From assembly GCA_030683005.1 (NCBI GenBank), contig JAUXMY010000012.1, positions 1-64,000 of the forward strand: a stretch of DNA of 64,000 bases, in the 5' to 3' direction. This DNA comes from Caulobacter sp. Lineage in GTDB: Bacteria; Pseudomonadota; Alphaproteobacteria; Caulobacterales; Caulobacteraceae. How positions within the stretch are numbered: the first letter of the stretch is position 1; every line of letters begins with the position of its first letter. This document shows positions 54,204 through 64,000 of this stretch, piece after piece. The notes beneath the pieces were generated by a model. The model saw only the letters and a program-made list of their open reading frames with translations. It had not been told where the DNA came from and made no database searches. The position numbers and the translations under genes were made by a program.

Positions 54204-55400
54204 CAGCCGCGGCGGATGACCAGCTCTTCAAGGGCCGCACGGTCCTGATCATGATCGCCGTCGGCGTGCTGGCCTTCGCCGGCCTCGCCGTGCTCAGTGT
54301 CTATGCGCCCAGCCTGCGCAGCGGCAACGACGGCGGCGGCCATTCGCTGTCGAAGTCGGCCGTCGGGTTCGGCGGGGCGGTGAAACTGTTCCGGGCCCTT
54401 GGCGACCCGGTGATCGTCAGCCGGGGCGACACGCCCGGAATCGACCGCGCCGGACTGATGATCGTCACCCCCTCCCCGGCCCATGACGCCCGGGCGATCC
54501 GCTCGGTGGCCTTCGATGGCCGCCGGCTGGTGGTGTTGCCCAAGTGGATGGTCGTGTCCCACCCCGTCCGGCCCGGCTGGGTGCTGAAAGGCGACGCCCT
54601 TCCGGTCGAAGCTCTGGAGAAGAAGGGCGTCCTGGAAGCCTACGCCCGGACGGCTGACCTGCAGCGCCGGGCCGGTGTGACCCGGCCGACGCTGCAGTTC
54701 GCCGACGGGCGGACCGTGAAGGCCGGGCCCGTCGACCAGCTCCAGACCTTCCAGGCTGACGGCCTGGTGGCCCTCGTCTCGGACGACCAGGGCGACGTGA
54801 TCCTTGCCCGGACGCGAGACCGCAAGACTTACATCCTCTCCGATCCGGACCTTCTCAACACCATGGGCCTCAGGAGCCTGGACACGGCGCGGGCGGCGGA
54901 CGCCATGCTCGATCTGGTCCGGCCCGAGGGCCCGTTGATCTTCGACGTCAGCCTGCACGGCTTCAAGCGTTCACGGAACCTGCTGGCCCTGGCGCTGGAG
55001 CCGCCGTTCCTGGGCGGCACGTTGTGCCTGGTGGCCGCCGCCCTGCTGGCCGGCATCGGCGCGGCGATCCGCTTCGGACCGGTCCGGCGCGCCGCCCCGC
55101 CCTATGCCATGGGCAAGGGCGCGCTGGTCGTGAACACTGCCGGCCTTATTCGCATGGCGCGGCGAGAGCACCGCATGGCCGAAGGCTACGCCCGGCTGTG
55201 CCGCGACCTCGCCGCCCGCGCTGTCGGCGCGCCACGACAGCTGGAGCCGGCGCAGCTCGACGCCTTTCTGGACCGGCTCAGCGTCCAGCGCGGCGCGCCG
55301 CTGTTCACCGACCTCATCACGGCCGCGCGGAATGCCCGGGGGCTCGTCGACCTGATGGCCGTGACCCGCAAACTGTATGACTGGAGACTGGAGATGACGC

Positions 55401-55414
<14 letters not shown>
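54200..55414 (+). CDS. DUF4350 domain protein of the MoxR operon
   Basis: 404 residues from the ATG at 54200. An N-terminal membrane segment ([20 protein letters not shown]) is followed by a periplasmic domain with [21 protein letters not shown] and [16 protein letters not shown], the DUF4350 pattern, which resembles a GATase1-like fold. A second membrane segment ([19 protein letters not shown]) precedes a helical cytoplasmic tail. It overlaps DUF4129 upstream and the MoxR gene downstream (14 bases), so it is translated with them. Confidence 0.85.
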
Positions 55415-56353
<939 letters not shown>

Positions 56354-56357
<4 letters not shown>

Positions 56358-57670
56358 TCTATCCCACGCTCAGGGCGGTGGCGATCGCCGCGCTGGGCGC
56401 GCCGGTCGCCATCGTGATCGGCATCGTTTCCCCGGACCTGTGGCTTGCGGCGCCGGCCTGGCTCGCGGGTCTGGCGTTGGTGATCCTCCTCGACGCCGGC
56501 CTGGCCTGGCGGACCGGCCGGGGGCTGTCGGTCGAGTTCACGGCGCCGCCGCGCATGGGCGTAGGCGCCGCCGGCGCCAAGGGCGAGCTGGCCGTGGCCT
56601 TCCGGCAGTCGGCCCCGCCCCGGGCGGAGCTGGCCATCGAGAGCGACGCCCGGATCGCCGTGACGCCGGACCGACTGACGGTCGCGACCCAGGGACAGTC
56701 CGGCGCCCTGCCCATGACCCTCACTCCCAGACGACGCGGCGAGGCGACCATCGAGCGGGCCTGGGTCCGCTGGACAGGTCCGCTGGGTCTGGTGTGGAGC
56801 CAGCACAGCCGCGGCCTCAAGCGCAAGATCGTGCTGACCCCCGACATCGCCGGCATTAAGGCCGAGGCCATGCGCCTGTTCGCGCGAGACGCCATGTTCG
56901 GCGTCAAGGCGCAGATCGACACCGGCGAGGGCGCCGAGTACCACGCCCTTCGCGACTACACCGACGGCATGGACCCGCGCTCGGTCGACTGGAAGCAGTC
57001 CGCCCGCCACGGCAAGCTGATCTCCAAGGAATACCGGACCGAGCGCAACCACCACATCCTGCTGGCGCTCGACACCGGCCGGACCATGTGCGAGCCGCTG
57101 GCCGGCCTGCCGCGCATCGACCGGGCCATCAACGCCGCCCTGACCCTGGCCTATGTCAGCCTCAAGATCGGCGACCGGGTCGGGCTGTTCGGCTTCGACG
57201 CCCGGCCGCGCCTGTCCACGGGCATCGCGTCCGGCGTCGGGTCGTTCCCGCTGCTGGAGCATCTGGCTGCGTCGCTGGACTACAGCGACGAGGAGACCAA
57301 CTACACGCTCGGCCTCACCCAGTTGGCCTCGGACCTCGAGCGCCGCTCCCTGATCGTGGTGTTCACCGAGTTCGCCGATCCGACCAGCGCCGAGCTGCTG
57401 ATCGAGAACGCCACGCGGCTCGGCAAGCGCCATCTGGTCATGTTCGTCGTCTTCCGCGACGAAGAGCTGGAAGCCTTCGCCCAGGCCGAGCCGGCGACCG
57501 CCGATGACGTTTCCAAGGCGGTGGCCGCCGCGACCCTGCTGCGCGAGCGGGATCTGGTGATCTCCCGGCTGCGCCGGACGGGCGCGCACATCGTCGATGC
57601 GCCGATCGGCGCCGTGGGGCCGAGGCTGCTGAACGCCTACCTCGACCTCAAGCGCCGCGACCTGCTGTAG
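56354..57670 (+). CDS. DUF58 domain protein
   Basis: 438 residues from the GTG at 56354, overlapping the MoxR stop (GTGA). Two hydrophobic segments lie in residues 7-53. The DUF58 signature is [20 protein letters not shown] with [19 protein letters not shown], a degenerate VWA metal site in DTGRTM. The C-terminal part ([18 protein letters not shown]) completes a VWA-like fold. It is the usual MoxR partner and may guide envelope protein assembly. Confidence 0.92.
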
Positions 57671-57679
57671 GGAACCCCG

Positions 57680-58672
57680 ATGGCCGAACTTCAGCTGAAG
57701 AGTCACCGGTTCCGCAACGAGCGCGAGGCCTCGTGGCGGCGACTCGACTCGCTGATGACCAGGGTCGAGCGGCAATCGGTCGACAGCCTCACCGACGAGC
57801 AGCTGCTGGAGATCCCGGTGCTGTACCGATCGGCGATGTCGTCGCTGTCGGTTGCGCGGTCGATTTCGCTGGATCAGGGCGCCGTCGCATATCTGGAGAA
57901 CCTCTGCCTGCGCGCCTACCTGTTCGTCTACGGGGTGCGCTCCACGCCGCTGGAGCGGCTGGCCCGATTCTTCCGGGAGGACTGGCCCCGGGCGATCCAG
58001 TCGATCTGGCGCGAAACCCTGCTGGCGGCGCTGCTGTTCGCGATCGGAGCGGTCGCGGCCTTCGTGCTGACCAGCCAGGACCCGGACTGGTTCTACTCCT
58101 TCATGCCCGGCGGCATGTCCCAGGGACGCGACCCGGCGACCAGCACCGAGGCCCTGCGCGCGACCCTCTATCACGATGAGGGAACCTCCGGACTGACCGG
58201 CTTCGCGGCCTTCCTGTTCACCCACAACGCCCAGGTGGCGATCTTCGCCTTTGCGCTCGGCTTCGCCTTCGGTCTGCCGACCGCCCTGCTGATGATCTAC
58301 AATGGCCTGGGCCTGGGCGCGCTGATGGCGCTGTTCGTGAGCCGTGGCCTGGGCCTGGAGCTGGCCGGCTGGCTGATGATCCACGGCGTCACCGAAATCT
58401 TCGCCATCACCCTGGCCGGAGGGGCCGGCTTCCGCATCGGATGGGCGATCCTGAAACCGGGCGACCGGCCGCGGGTCGATGCCGCCGCCGAGGCCGGGCG
58501 CACCGCGGCCCTGGCCATGGCGGGCGTCGTCGTCATGCTGATGTGCGCCGGGCTTCTGGAAGGCTTCGGCCGTCAGCTGATCACCCTGGACGCCGCCCGC
58601 TTCGCCATCGCCGGCTCGACGGCGGTGATCTGGGGCCTGTACTTCTACCTCCCACGCCGGAGGACCGCATGA
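57680..58672 (+). CDS. SpoIIM/DUF95-type integral membrane protein
   Basis: 330 residues. The N-terminal soluble helical part (SHRFRNEREASWRRLDSLMTR) is followed by membrane segments including LLAALLFAIGAVAAFVLTSQ, FTHNAQVAIFAFALGFAFGL, and the conserved HGVTEIFAITLAGGAGFRIG. This is the stage II sporulation protein M fold, common in non-sporulating bacteria inside MoxR operons, with unknown function. Its stop overlaps the RDD gene start (ATGA). Confidence 0.9.
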   Translation: MAELQLKSHRFRNEREASWRRLDSLMTRVERQSVDSLTDEQLLEIPVLYRSAMSSLSVARSISLDQGAVAYLENLCLRAYLFVYGVRSTPLERLARFFREDWPRAIQSIWRETLLAALLFAIGAVAAFVLTSQDPDWFYSFMPGGMSQGRDPATSTEALRATLYHDEGTSGLTGFAAFLFTHNAQVAIFAFALGFAFGLPTALLMIYNGLGLGALMALFVSRGLGLELAGWLMIHGVTEIFAITLAGGAGFRIGWAILKPGDRPRVDAAAEAGRTAALAMAGVVVMLMCAGLLEGFGRQLITLDAARFAIAGSTAVIWGLYFYLPRRRTA

Positions 58673-59538
58673 GCCTCGCCGACGGCGCCCGCCGGACCGA
58701 TGAGCGAGCCCTGATCACGCCGGAGGGCGTGGATCTGCGTGTCCGGGTGGCCGGCGCCGGCGAGCGACTGGCGGCGTTGCTGGTCGATGCGGCGCTGATC
58801 ACCGCGATCATGATCGGCGGCCTGCTGCTGTGTCTCGGCGCCGGCTGGGTCATGGGCTTCAGGAACGCCGAGTTCCTGTTCGTCATCGTGATGATCGGCG
58901 GCTTCCTGCTGCGCAACGCCTGGTTCATCGCCTTCGAGCTGACGCCCTACGCCGCCACGCCGGGCAAGCGGGCGACCGGGCTGCGGGTGGCGGCCCGCAA
59001 CGGCGGACGCCTGACCGCCGGGGCCATCCTGGCCCGCAACGGCATGCGAGAACTGGAGCTTTTCCTGCCGCTGACCATGGTGCTCGGCGGCGGCGGCGAG
59101 GGCGTCGACGGCTGGATGTACCTGTTCGGCGTTGTCTGGGCCGGGGTCTTCGCGCTGTTTCCACTGTTCAACCGCGACCACCTGAGGGTCGGCGATCTGG
59201 TGGCCGGCACCTGGGTCGTACACGCCCCCAAGGTGACCCTGCTGCGCGACATGGTCGACGACCAGCCGGTGTTGCACGAAGACTTCGCCTTCAGCCAGGC
59301 CCAGCTCGACGCCTACGGGGTCAAGGAGTTGCACGTTCTTGAAGATGTCCTGCGCAAGGCGGACCGCAAGGTCATGGCGGCGGTGGCCGAGCGCATCCGC
59401 GGCAAGATCGGCTGGACAGCCGCCGCGTACGAGATGGACCGCTCATTCCTGCAGGCCTACTACACCGCCGTGCGCGGGCGGCTGGAGACGCGCATGCTGC
59501 TGGGCCGCCGCAAGCGCGACAAGTTCGACCGCGACTGA
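58669..59538 (+). CDS. RDD-family membrane protein of the MoxR operon
   Basis: 289 residues from the ATG at 58669. The R-D-D pattern is present: GERLAALLVDAALITAIMI gives the first Arg and Asp, and FNRDHLRVGDLVAGTWVV carries the second Asp region. Three or four membrane segments lie in the first 190 residues, with TPYAATPGKRATGLRV between. The C-terminal third is soluble and charged. The function of RDD proteins in these operons is unknown. It is the last gene of the six-gene operon and converges on the dienelactone hydrolase gene. Confidence 0.88.
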   Translation: MSLADGARRTDERALITPEGVDLRVRVAGAGERLAALLVDAALITAIMIGGLLLCLGAGWVMGFRNAEFLFVIVMIGGFLLRNAWFIAFELTPYAATPGKRATGLRVAARNGGRLTAGAILARNGMRELELFLPLTMVLGGGGEGVDGWMYLFGVVWAGVFALFPLFNRDHLRVGDLVAGTWVVHAPKVTLLRDMVDDQPVLHEDFAFSQAQLDAYGVKELHVLEDVLRKADRKVMAAVAERIRGKIGWTAAAYEMDRSFLQAYYTAVRGRLETRMLLGRRKRDKFDRD

Positions 59539-59542
59539 CCGG

Positions 59543-60289
59543 TCAGGCCGACAACCGTCGACGGAACAGGGCCAGCACCCGCTCCCAGTGCCGCTCGGCC
59601 GAGGCGCGGTCGTAGGCCGGGCGCTGCGGAAAGACAAAGCCGTGCTCGGCGCCGGGATAGGCCTCGACCTCGGCGTCGACCCCATGGGCGGCCAGGTCCG
59701 CCGCCAGACGCGGGATCATCTCCTCCGGGAACCAGCGGTCGATCTGGGCGCAGCCGAAGTAGAAGCCGGCGTCCCGGTTTCTCGCGACCAGATGCGGGCT
59801 GTCCGGCGCCTCGGTCATCAGCGACACGCCGTGGATCGAGGCCGCCGCGCGGACACGGCCGGGGAAGGCCCCCGCCGCCTGGATCGCGTAGGGCCCGCTC
59901 ATGCAGTAGCCGACCGTGCCGACCCGCGTGGCGTCCGCCGTCTCATCGCCGCCCGCGAAGGCCAGCATCGCGGCGCAGTCGCTCATCACCAGCGCGGGAG
60001 AGATCGACCCCATCAGCTCGAACATCCGCTCTCGCGCCGCCTCGAGCGCCGCCGGCTCCGTCGGGAACGGCCACAGCTCCATCACGCCGGCGCGGTAGTA
60101 GAGGTTGGGCAACATCACATAGTAGCCGACGCTGGCCAGCCGCCGGGCCATGTCGCGCAGCTCCTCGCGGATGGCCGGGGCGTCCATCAGGAACAGCACC
60201 ACCGGATGGGGCCCGTCCCGCTCCGGATGCACGATGAAGGTCGTGCAGGTTCCGTCAGGCGTGGCGATGTCCAGCTGGCGTTCGATCAT
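59543..60289 (-). CDS. Dienelactone hydrolase family protein
   Basis: 248 residues from the ATG at 60287-60289. The alpha/beta-hydrolase triad is partly visible: Cys129 in VGTVGYCMSGPYA, Asp probably in CAQIDRWFP and His in YPGAEHGFVFPQ. The first strand (VLFLMDAPAIREELRDMARR) matches the family. Dienelactone hydrolases open the lactone ring in aromatic degradation, but many members act on other esters. No degradation genes are nearby. It is downstream of, and convergent with, the MoxR operon. Confidence 0.9.
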   Translation of the reverse strand: MIERQLDIATPDGTCTTFIVHPERDGPHPVVLFLMDAPAIREELRDMARRLASVGYYVMLPNLYYRAGVMELWPFPTEPAALEAARERMFELMGSISPALVMSDCAAMLAFAGGDETADATRVGTVGYCMSGPYAIQAAGAFPGRVRAAASIHGVSLMTEAPDSPHLVARNRDAGFYFGCAQIDRWFPEEMIPRLAADLAAHGVDAEVEAYPGAEHGFVFPQRPAYDRASAERHWERVLALFRRRLSA

Positions 60290-60349
60290 GACAGGCTCCG
60301 GAAGCGTCAGCCGCACTATAGGCGGCCTCGCGTCCCTGTCGCGAGCCGA

Positions 60350-60724
60350 TCAGGCCAGGCGACGGCGCGCCAGCAGCAGGATCGCCACCAGCACGGCCTC
60401 GATGACCATCGGCTGCAGCATCGCCGGCGTGTAGCCGTCGACCGCCACGGTCAGCAGCCGTCCGGCCAGCGCCAGGCCCAGCAACAAGGCCGGCGGCGTC
60501 AGCAAGCGCCCCTCGCCCCGGATCGCGCCGGCCAGCGCGAACAGGCCGCCGGCGGCGAAGAAGCCGCCCACGTCCGCGCGCAGGGTCGAAAGGCCGAGCA
60601 GTCCGTCCGGCTTGAGCCCCAGCGCCAGCGCCGGCGCCTCCGGTCCCGCCCACAGGCGCGCCGCGACCAGCAACGCCAGCACGCCGATCATGCCGACGAC
60701 TCCTCGAAGCAGCATCCGGATCAT
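60350..60724 (-). CDS. Small membrane protein, DUF4345-like
   Basis: 124 residues from the ATG at 60722-60724, preceded by GGGGAAA. Four hydrophobic segments are visible (VVGMIGVLALLVAARLW, GGFFAAGGLFALAGAI, PALLLGLALAGRLL and PMVIEAVLVAILLLA). The pattern LRADVGGFFA with GRLLTVAVDGYTP resembles DUF4345 proteins, which are of unknown function. It lies between tRNA-His and the dienelactone hydrolase gene on the same strand as the latter. Confidence 0.65.
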   Translation of the reverse strand: MIRMLLRGVVGMIGVLALLVAARLWAGPEAPALALGLKPDGLLGLSTLRADVGGFFAAGGLFALAGAIRGEGRLLTPPALLLGLALAGRLLTVAVDGYTPAMLQPMVIEAVLVAILLLARRRLA

Positions 60725-60865
60725 GGTTTCCCCCGTTTCTTTCGGCATGGAGTATGCCGCTTCAACGGTGCGGACAACAGGCCATCGCTCGCCAGGGGGC
60801 AGCGCGGAACGGCGGACCGGGTGAAGTGATGGCGGCCAAGGGCGACGTCGCCCCGCCCGGCGCGA

Positions 60866-60942
60866 TGGTACCGCCTCTCAGGCTTGAACTGAGGACCTCC
60901 GGTTCCACAAACCGGCGCTCTAACCAACTGAGCTAAGGCGGC
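60866..60942 (-). tRNA. tRNA-His (GTG), without the extra 5' G
   Basis: On the minus strand: acceptor GCCGCCT / AGGCGGT (G1-T72 wobble), anticodon GTG (60906-60908 on the + strand), T loop AGTTCAAGCCT, discriminator A, and an encoded CCA end at 60866-60868. The base before position 1 is C, so no encoded G(-1). Confidence 0.94.
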
Positions 60943-61033
60943 GCGCTTTCGCGAGCGGCTGGTTTAGTCGCAGCCGGGCTCTGGATCAAGCCTCGACCTT
61001 GCATGGCGCGCCGCCGGGCTACACCCTCGGCTC

Positions 61034-61918
61034 ATGACGGAAATCACCACGCGCGCCATCGAGGCCAACGGCCTGACCTTCACCATCGACGAGGCAGGGA
61101 CAGGCGACAGGGTCGCGTTGTTTCTGCACGGCTTTCCGGAGAGCCGGTTCTCGTGGCGGTTCCAGCTGCCGCTTCTGGCCGCCCTGGGCTGGCGGGCGGT
61201 CGCGCCTGACCTGCGCGGCTACGGCGATTCGAGCCGTCCGACGGCGACGTCGGCCTATCGGGTGGAGAACCTGACCGACGACGTTGCGGCGATCTATGAC
61301 GCCCTTGGCGCCAGGCGGCGCCTGCTCATCGCCCATGACTGGGGCGCAATCGTCGCCTGGGTGTTCGCGATGCGGCAGCTGCGCCCCCTGGACGGCCTGG
61401 TGATCATGAACGTGCCCCACCCGGCCGTGTTCAGCCGGACCATGCGCAAGGGGGCGGGCCAGCTGAAGAAGTCCTGGTATGTCTTCTTCTTCCAGATCCC
61501 GTGGCTGCCCGAGAAGATGCTGACCGCCCGCCGCGCCGAGGGCGTGGCGCGCGCCTTCAGCGGCATGGCGGTCGACAAGACCCGGTTCCCGGACGACGTG
61601 CTGGACGTCTACCGCGCCAACGCCCTCAAGCCCGGGGCGATGACGGCGATGATCAACTGGTACCGCGCCAACTTCGCCGGCGGACTCAAGCCCTGGAGCG
61701 ACGCCGATCAGCCGGCGATCGAGACCCCGACCCTGATGGTCTGGGGGGAGGAGGACGCGGCGCTGGGGATCGAGCTGACCGAGGGGTACGGACCCTATGT
61801 GAAAGACTTCACCCTGCACCGGCTGCCGGGCGTGTCGCACTGGGTGCAGCAGGAAGCGCCGGAGGCCGTCAACGCCCGGCTGGAAGCCTGGCTGGTCGAG
61901 AAGGGTCTGGCAGGCTGA
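61034..61918 (+). CDS. Alpha/beta-hydrolase, epoxide-hydrolase / haloalkane-dehalogenase-like
   Basis: 294 residues. The oxyanion motif is LFLHGFPESRFSW (residues 30-42), the nucleophile Asp102 is in LLIAHDWGAIVAW, and the catalytic His is in LPGVSHWVQQE near the C-terminus. The RGYGDSSRP motif is also typical. Epoxide hydrolases and haloalkane dehalogenases share this nucleophile, so the substrate type is open. It is monocistronic and converges on the tonB operon. Confidence 0.91.
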   Translation: MTEITTRAIEANGLTFTIDEAGTGDRVALFLHGFPESRFSWRFQLPLLAALGWRAVAPDLRGYGDSSRPTATSAYRVENLTDDVAAIYDALGARRRLLIAHDWGAIVAWVFAMRQLRPLDGLVIMNVPHPAVFSRTMRKGAGQLKKSWYVFFFQIPWLPEKMLTARRAEGVARAFSGMAVDKTRFPDDVLDVYRANALKPGAMTAMINWYRANFAGGLKPWSDADQPAIETPTLMVWGEEDAALGIELTEGYGPYVKDFTLHRLPGVSHWVQQEAPEAVNARLEAWLVEKGLAG

Positions 61919-61965
61919 GTTCGGGCCCGGCTCCACCGGGCCTCCCGGCGACGCCGCCGACAGCA

Positions 61966-61996
61966 AAACGCCCCGGAGGTTTCCCTCCGGGGCGTT
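61966..61996 (-). terminator. Strong intrinsic terminator of the exbB-exbD-tonB operon
   Basis: A perfect 12-base stem (ACGCCCCGGAGG / CCTCCGGGGCGT) with a GAAA loop on the minus strand, followed there by TTTT. A TTTT also lies four bases beyond on the + strand, so it can serve both convergent genes. Confidence 0.9.
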
Positions 61997-62014
61997 CGCT
62001 TTTGTCAGCCGTGG

Positions 62015-62737
<723 letters not shown>

Positions 62738-62740
62738 GTG

Positions 62741-63190
62741 TCACCCGCCCGCCGCATTGGCGTTATCCTGCCCGATCAGAGCCACGCTGTAGAAGCCATT
62801 GTCCTGCAACGTGTTCATAACCTGCATGAAATCACCGTAGCGGACCCCCTTGTCGGCCCGAATGAACAGGCGCTCCTTGGTCGGATCCCGCCTGCCGACC
62901 TGCTTGCGCAGGTCGTCACCCATGGAGGCCAGGTCGGTGGGGAAGTCGCCGATATAGATGGCCCCACCTTTCTGGATCGAAATGTAAACCGGCTTCGGCG
63001 GGTTCGGTCGAGGCTTGGCTACCGCGTCTGGCAGCTTCAGTTCGACCGAAACGCTTGCTAGCGGCGCCGCCACCATGAAGATGATCAGGAGGACCAGCAT
63101 GACGTCCACGAAGGGCGTCACATTGATTTCACTGTTCTGTTCAACCTGGTACCTGTCGCTGCCGCCGGAGCCTCCGAGTTTGGCTCCCAT
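62741..63190 (-). CDS. exbD: Biopolymer transport protein ExbD
   Basis: 149 residues. The membrane helix with the essential Asp is FVDVMLVLLIIFMVAAP. A periplasmic domain follows (VYISIQKGGAIYIGD and ERLFIRADKGVRYGDFMQVM), typical of ExbD/TolR. With ExbB it forms the proton channel that energises TonB. The gene begins 5 bases after the exbB stop. Confidence 0.95.
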   Translation of the reverse strand: MGAKLGGSGGSDRYQVEQNSEINVTPFVDVMLVLLIIFMVAAPLASVSVELKLPDAVAKPRPNPPKPVYISIQKGGAIYIGDFPTDLASMGDDLRKQVGRRDPTKERLFIRADKGVRYGDFMQVMNTLQDNGFYSVALIGQDNANAAGG

Positions 63191-63195
63191 GGTGC

Positions 63196-64000
63196 TTAGG
63201 CCCCCTTGTCGAGCTGCCGCGAGATGGCGTTCATGAGTTCAGCGTTGAAGCCGTCCGAGCGCGTGCCGTAGGCCGAAACGCGCGTCTGGAAGTAGTTGTA
63301 GAAGATAACGGCCGGGATGGCGGCGAACAGACCGATACCCGTAGCCAGCAGGGCCTCGGCGATGCCGGGGGCCACGACGGCGAGGTTGGTCGTGTTGGTG
63401 TGCGCGATACCGATGAACGAGTTCATGATCCCGTAGACGGTGCCGAACAGACCGATGAACGGACCGCCCGAGCCGACCGAGGCCAGGAACATCATCCCGC
63501 TCGACAGACGCTTGGAGAGCGACGACTGAACGGCGGACACGGCGGTCTGAGCACGCATGATCGTCGTTTCGCGGTGCGCGCCGGTGATGGCGAGACCGGC
63601 CTGCCGGGACAGCTCGACTTCGGCGGCGGCCGCGGCGGCCATATCGGCCAGCGGGTTGCCCTCGAATTCGTCAGACATGGAGATACGGCCCATGTCCTGG
63701 ACGTTCTTGGCCGAACGGAAGGCTTCGACGAAGCGGTCCGACTTGCGGTTCAGCGAGCCGAACTCAACGAGCTTGGTGATCAGCAGCACCCACGAGAAGA
63801 TCGAGGCGAGGATCAGGCCGACCATGACGACCTTAACGACGAGGTCGGCTTCGAGGAACATGGTCGCCGGCGTGATCTTGCCGCCGTGGTTGTCGATGGT
63901 GGGCGGAGCCGCGTCAGCGGCCGGAGCCTCGGGAGCAGCGGCAGCGTCAGCGGCCGGAGCGGCGGCGGCGGCGGCGGGGTCGGCGGCCGGAGCGGCCGGA
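63196..64000 (-). CDS. exbB: ExbB-type proton channel (5' end beyond window)
   Basis: The frame is open to the right edge. The internal Met at 63861 begins the first membrane segment (ADLVVKVVMVGLILASIFSW). Further segments are FLASVGSGGPFIGLFGTVYG and VVAPGIAEALLATGIGLFAA, the MotA/TolQ/ExbB pattern. Upstream of that Met the frame continues as an Ala- and Pro-rich stretch (PPTIDNHGGKITPAT preceded by repeats of AAP and AADA), as in proteins of this family with an N-terminal extension. The signal peptide, if any, is outside the window. It is first of the exbB-exbD-tonB operon. Confidence 0.93.
   Translation of the reverse strand, partial: PAAPAADPAAAAAAPAADAAAAPEAPAADAAPPTIDNHGGKITPATMFLEADLVVKVVMVGLILASIFSWVLLITKLVEFGSLNRKSDRFVEAFRSAKNVQDMGRISMSDEFEGNPLADMAAAAAAEVELSRQAGLAITGAHRETTIMRAQTAVSAVQSSLSKRLSSGMMFLASVGSGGPFIGLFGTVYGIMNSFIGIAHTNTTNLAVVAPGIAEALLATGIGLFAAIPAVIFYNYFQTRVSAYGTRSDGFNAELMNAISRQLDKGA

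Overview
The window is GC-rich chromosomal DNA of an alphaproteobacterium, most likely Caulobacterales (Caulobacter, Phenylobacterium or a relative). Three things point there: a popZ gene next to valS, tolC and a pcm-like gene; a tRNA-His without the extra 5' G and with A as discriminator; and a perfect TTAA-N7-TTAAC CtrA box upstream of a lytic transglycosylase. The gene repertoire also fits: TonB systems, RND pumps, DUF2336 proteins, and acyl-CoA and PQQ enzymes. No phage, transposase, CRISPR array or rRNA operon was seen. Genes are packed tightly. The only stretch above 300 bases without an intact gene is 1370-1706, which holds a broken copy of the end of an RTX gene.

Layout. 1-6.1 kb: the 3' end of an RTX/type I-secreted protein, a TIGR03032-like gene lying between two copies of a 154-base repeat, and an RND pump pair. 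6.1-11.1 kb: metabolic and envelope genes (class II aldolase-like, Tat-exported amidase, acyl-CoA ligase). 11.2-17.2 kb: valS, popZ, tolC and a pcm-like gene, all on the minus strand. 17.3-20.3 kb: tRNA-Cys, a phosphotransferase, tRNA-Asn, an AT-richer orphan membrane protein and ogt. 20.4-22.8 kb: a kynU-glyoxalase-SDR operon, divergent from a second RND pump (23.0-27.4 kb). 27.5-32.4 kb: an ABC exporter with a lipoprotein, a LOG-family protein and glpK. 32.4-38.9 kb: a regulatory patch with two DUF2336 proteins, NAD kinase, an Hpt protein, a Nudix hydrolase and a hybrid histidine kinase. 39-44.7 kb: CoA transferase, lytic transglycosylase, TonB, acyl-CoA dehydrogenase, ThiO-like oxidase and a CinA-like protein.

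The most interesting region is 44.7-52.3 kb. Five minus-strand genes form one apparent operon: a beta-helix lipoprotein, a diheme cytochrome c lipoprotein, an acyltransferase-3 membrane protein, a PQQ- and heme-containing alcohol dehydrogenase lipoprotein, and a TonB-dependent receptor with no visible signal peptide. The first two look like the TIGR03805/TIGR03806 pair, whose function is unknown as far as I know. I infer an outer-membrane or periplasmic oxidation and uptake system.

53.5-59.5 kb is a complete MoxR operon (DUF4129, DUF4350, MoxR, DUF58, SpoIIM-like, RDD). 59.5-64 kb holds a dienelactone hydrolase, a small membrane protein, tRNA-His, an epoxide-hydrolase-like enzyme and a tonB-exbD-exbB operon that runs off the right edge. 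A palindromic repeat family, usually two hairpins in about 80 bases, recurs at 9.3, 20.3, 27.4 and 52.4 kb, with a weaker relative at 41.9 kb. Most copies sit between convergent genes.
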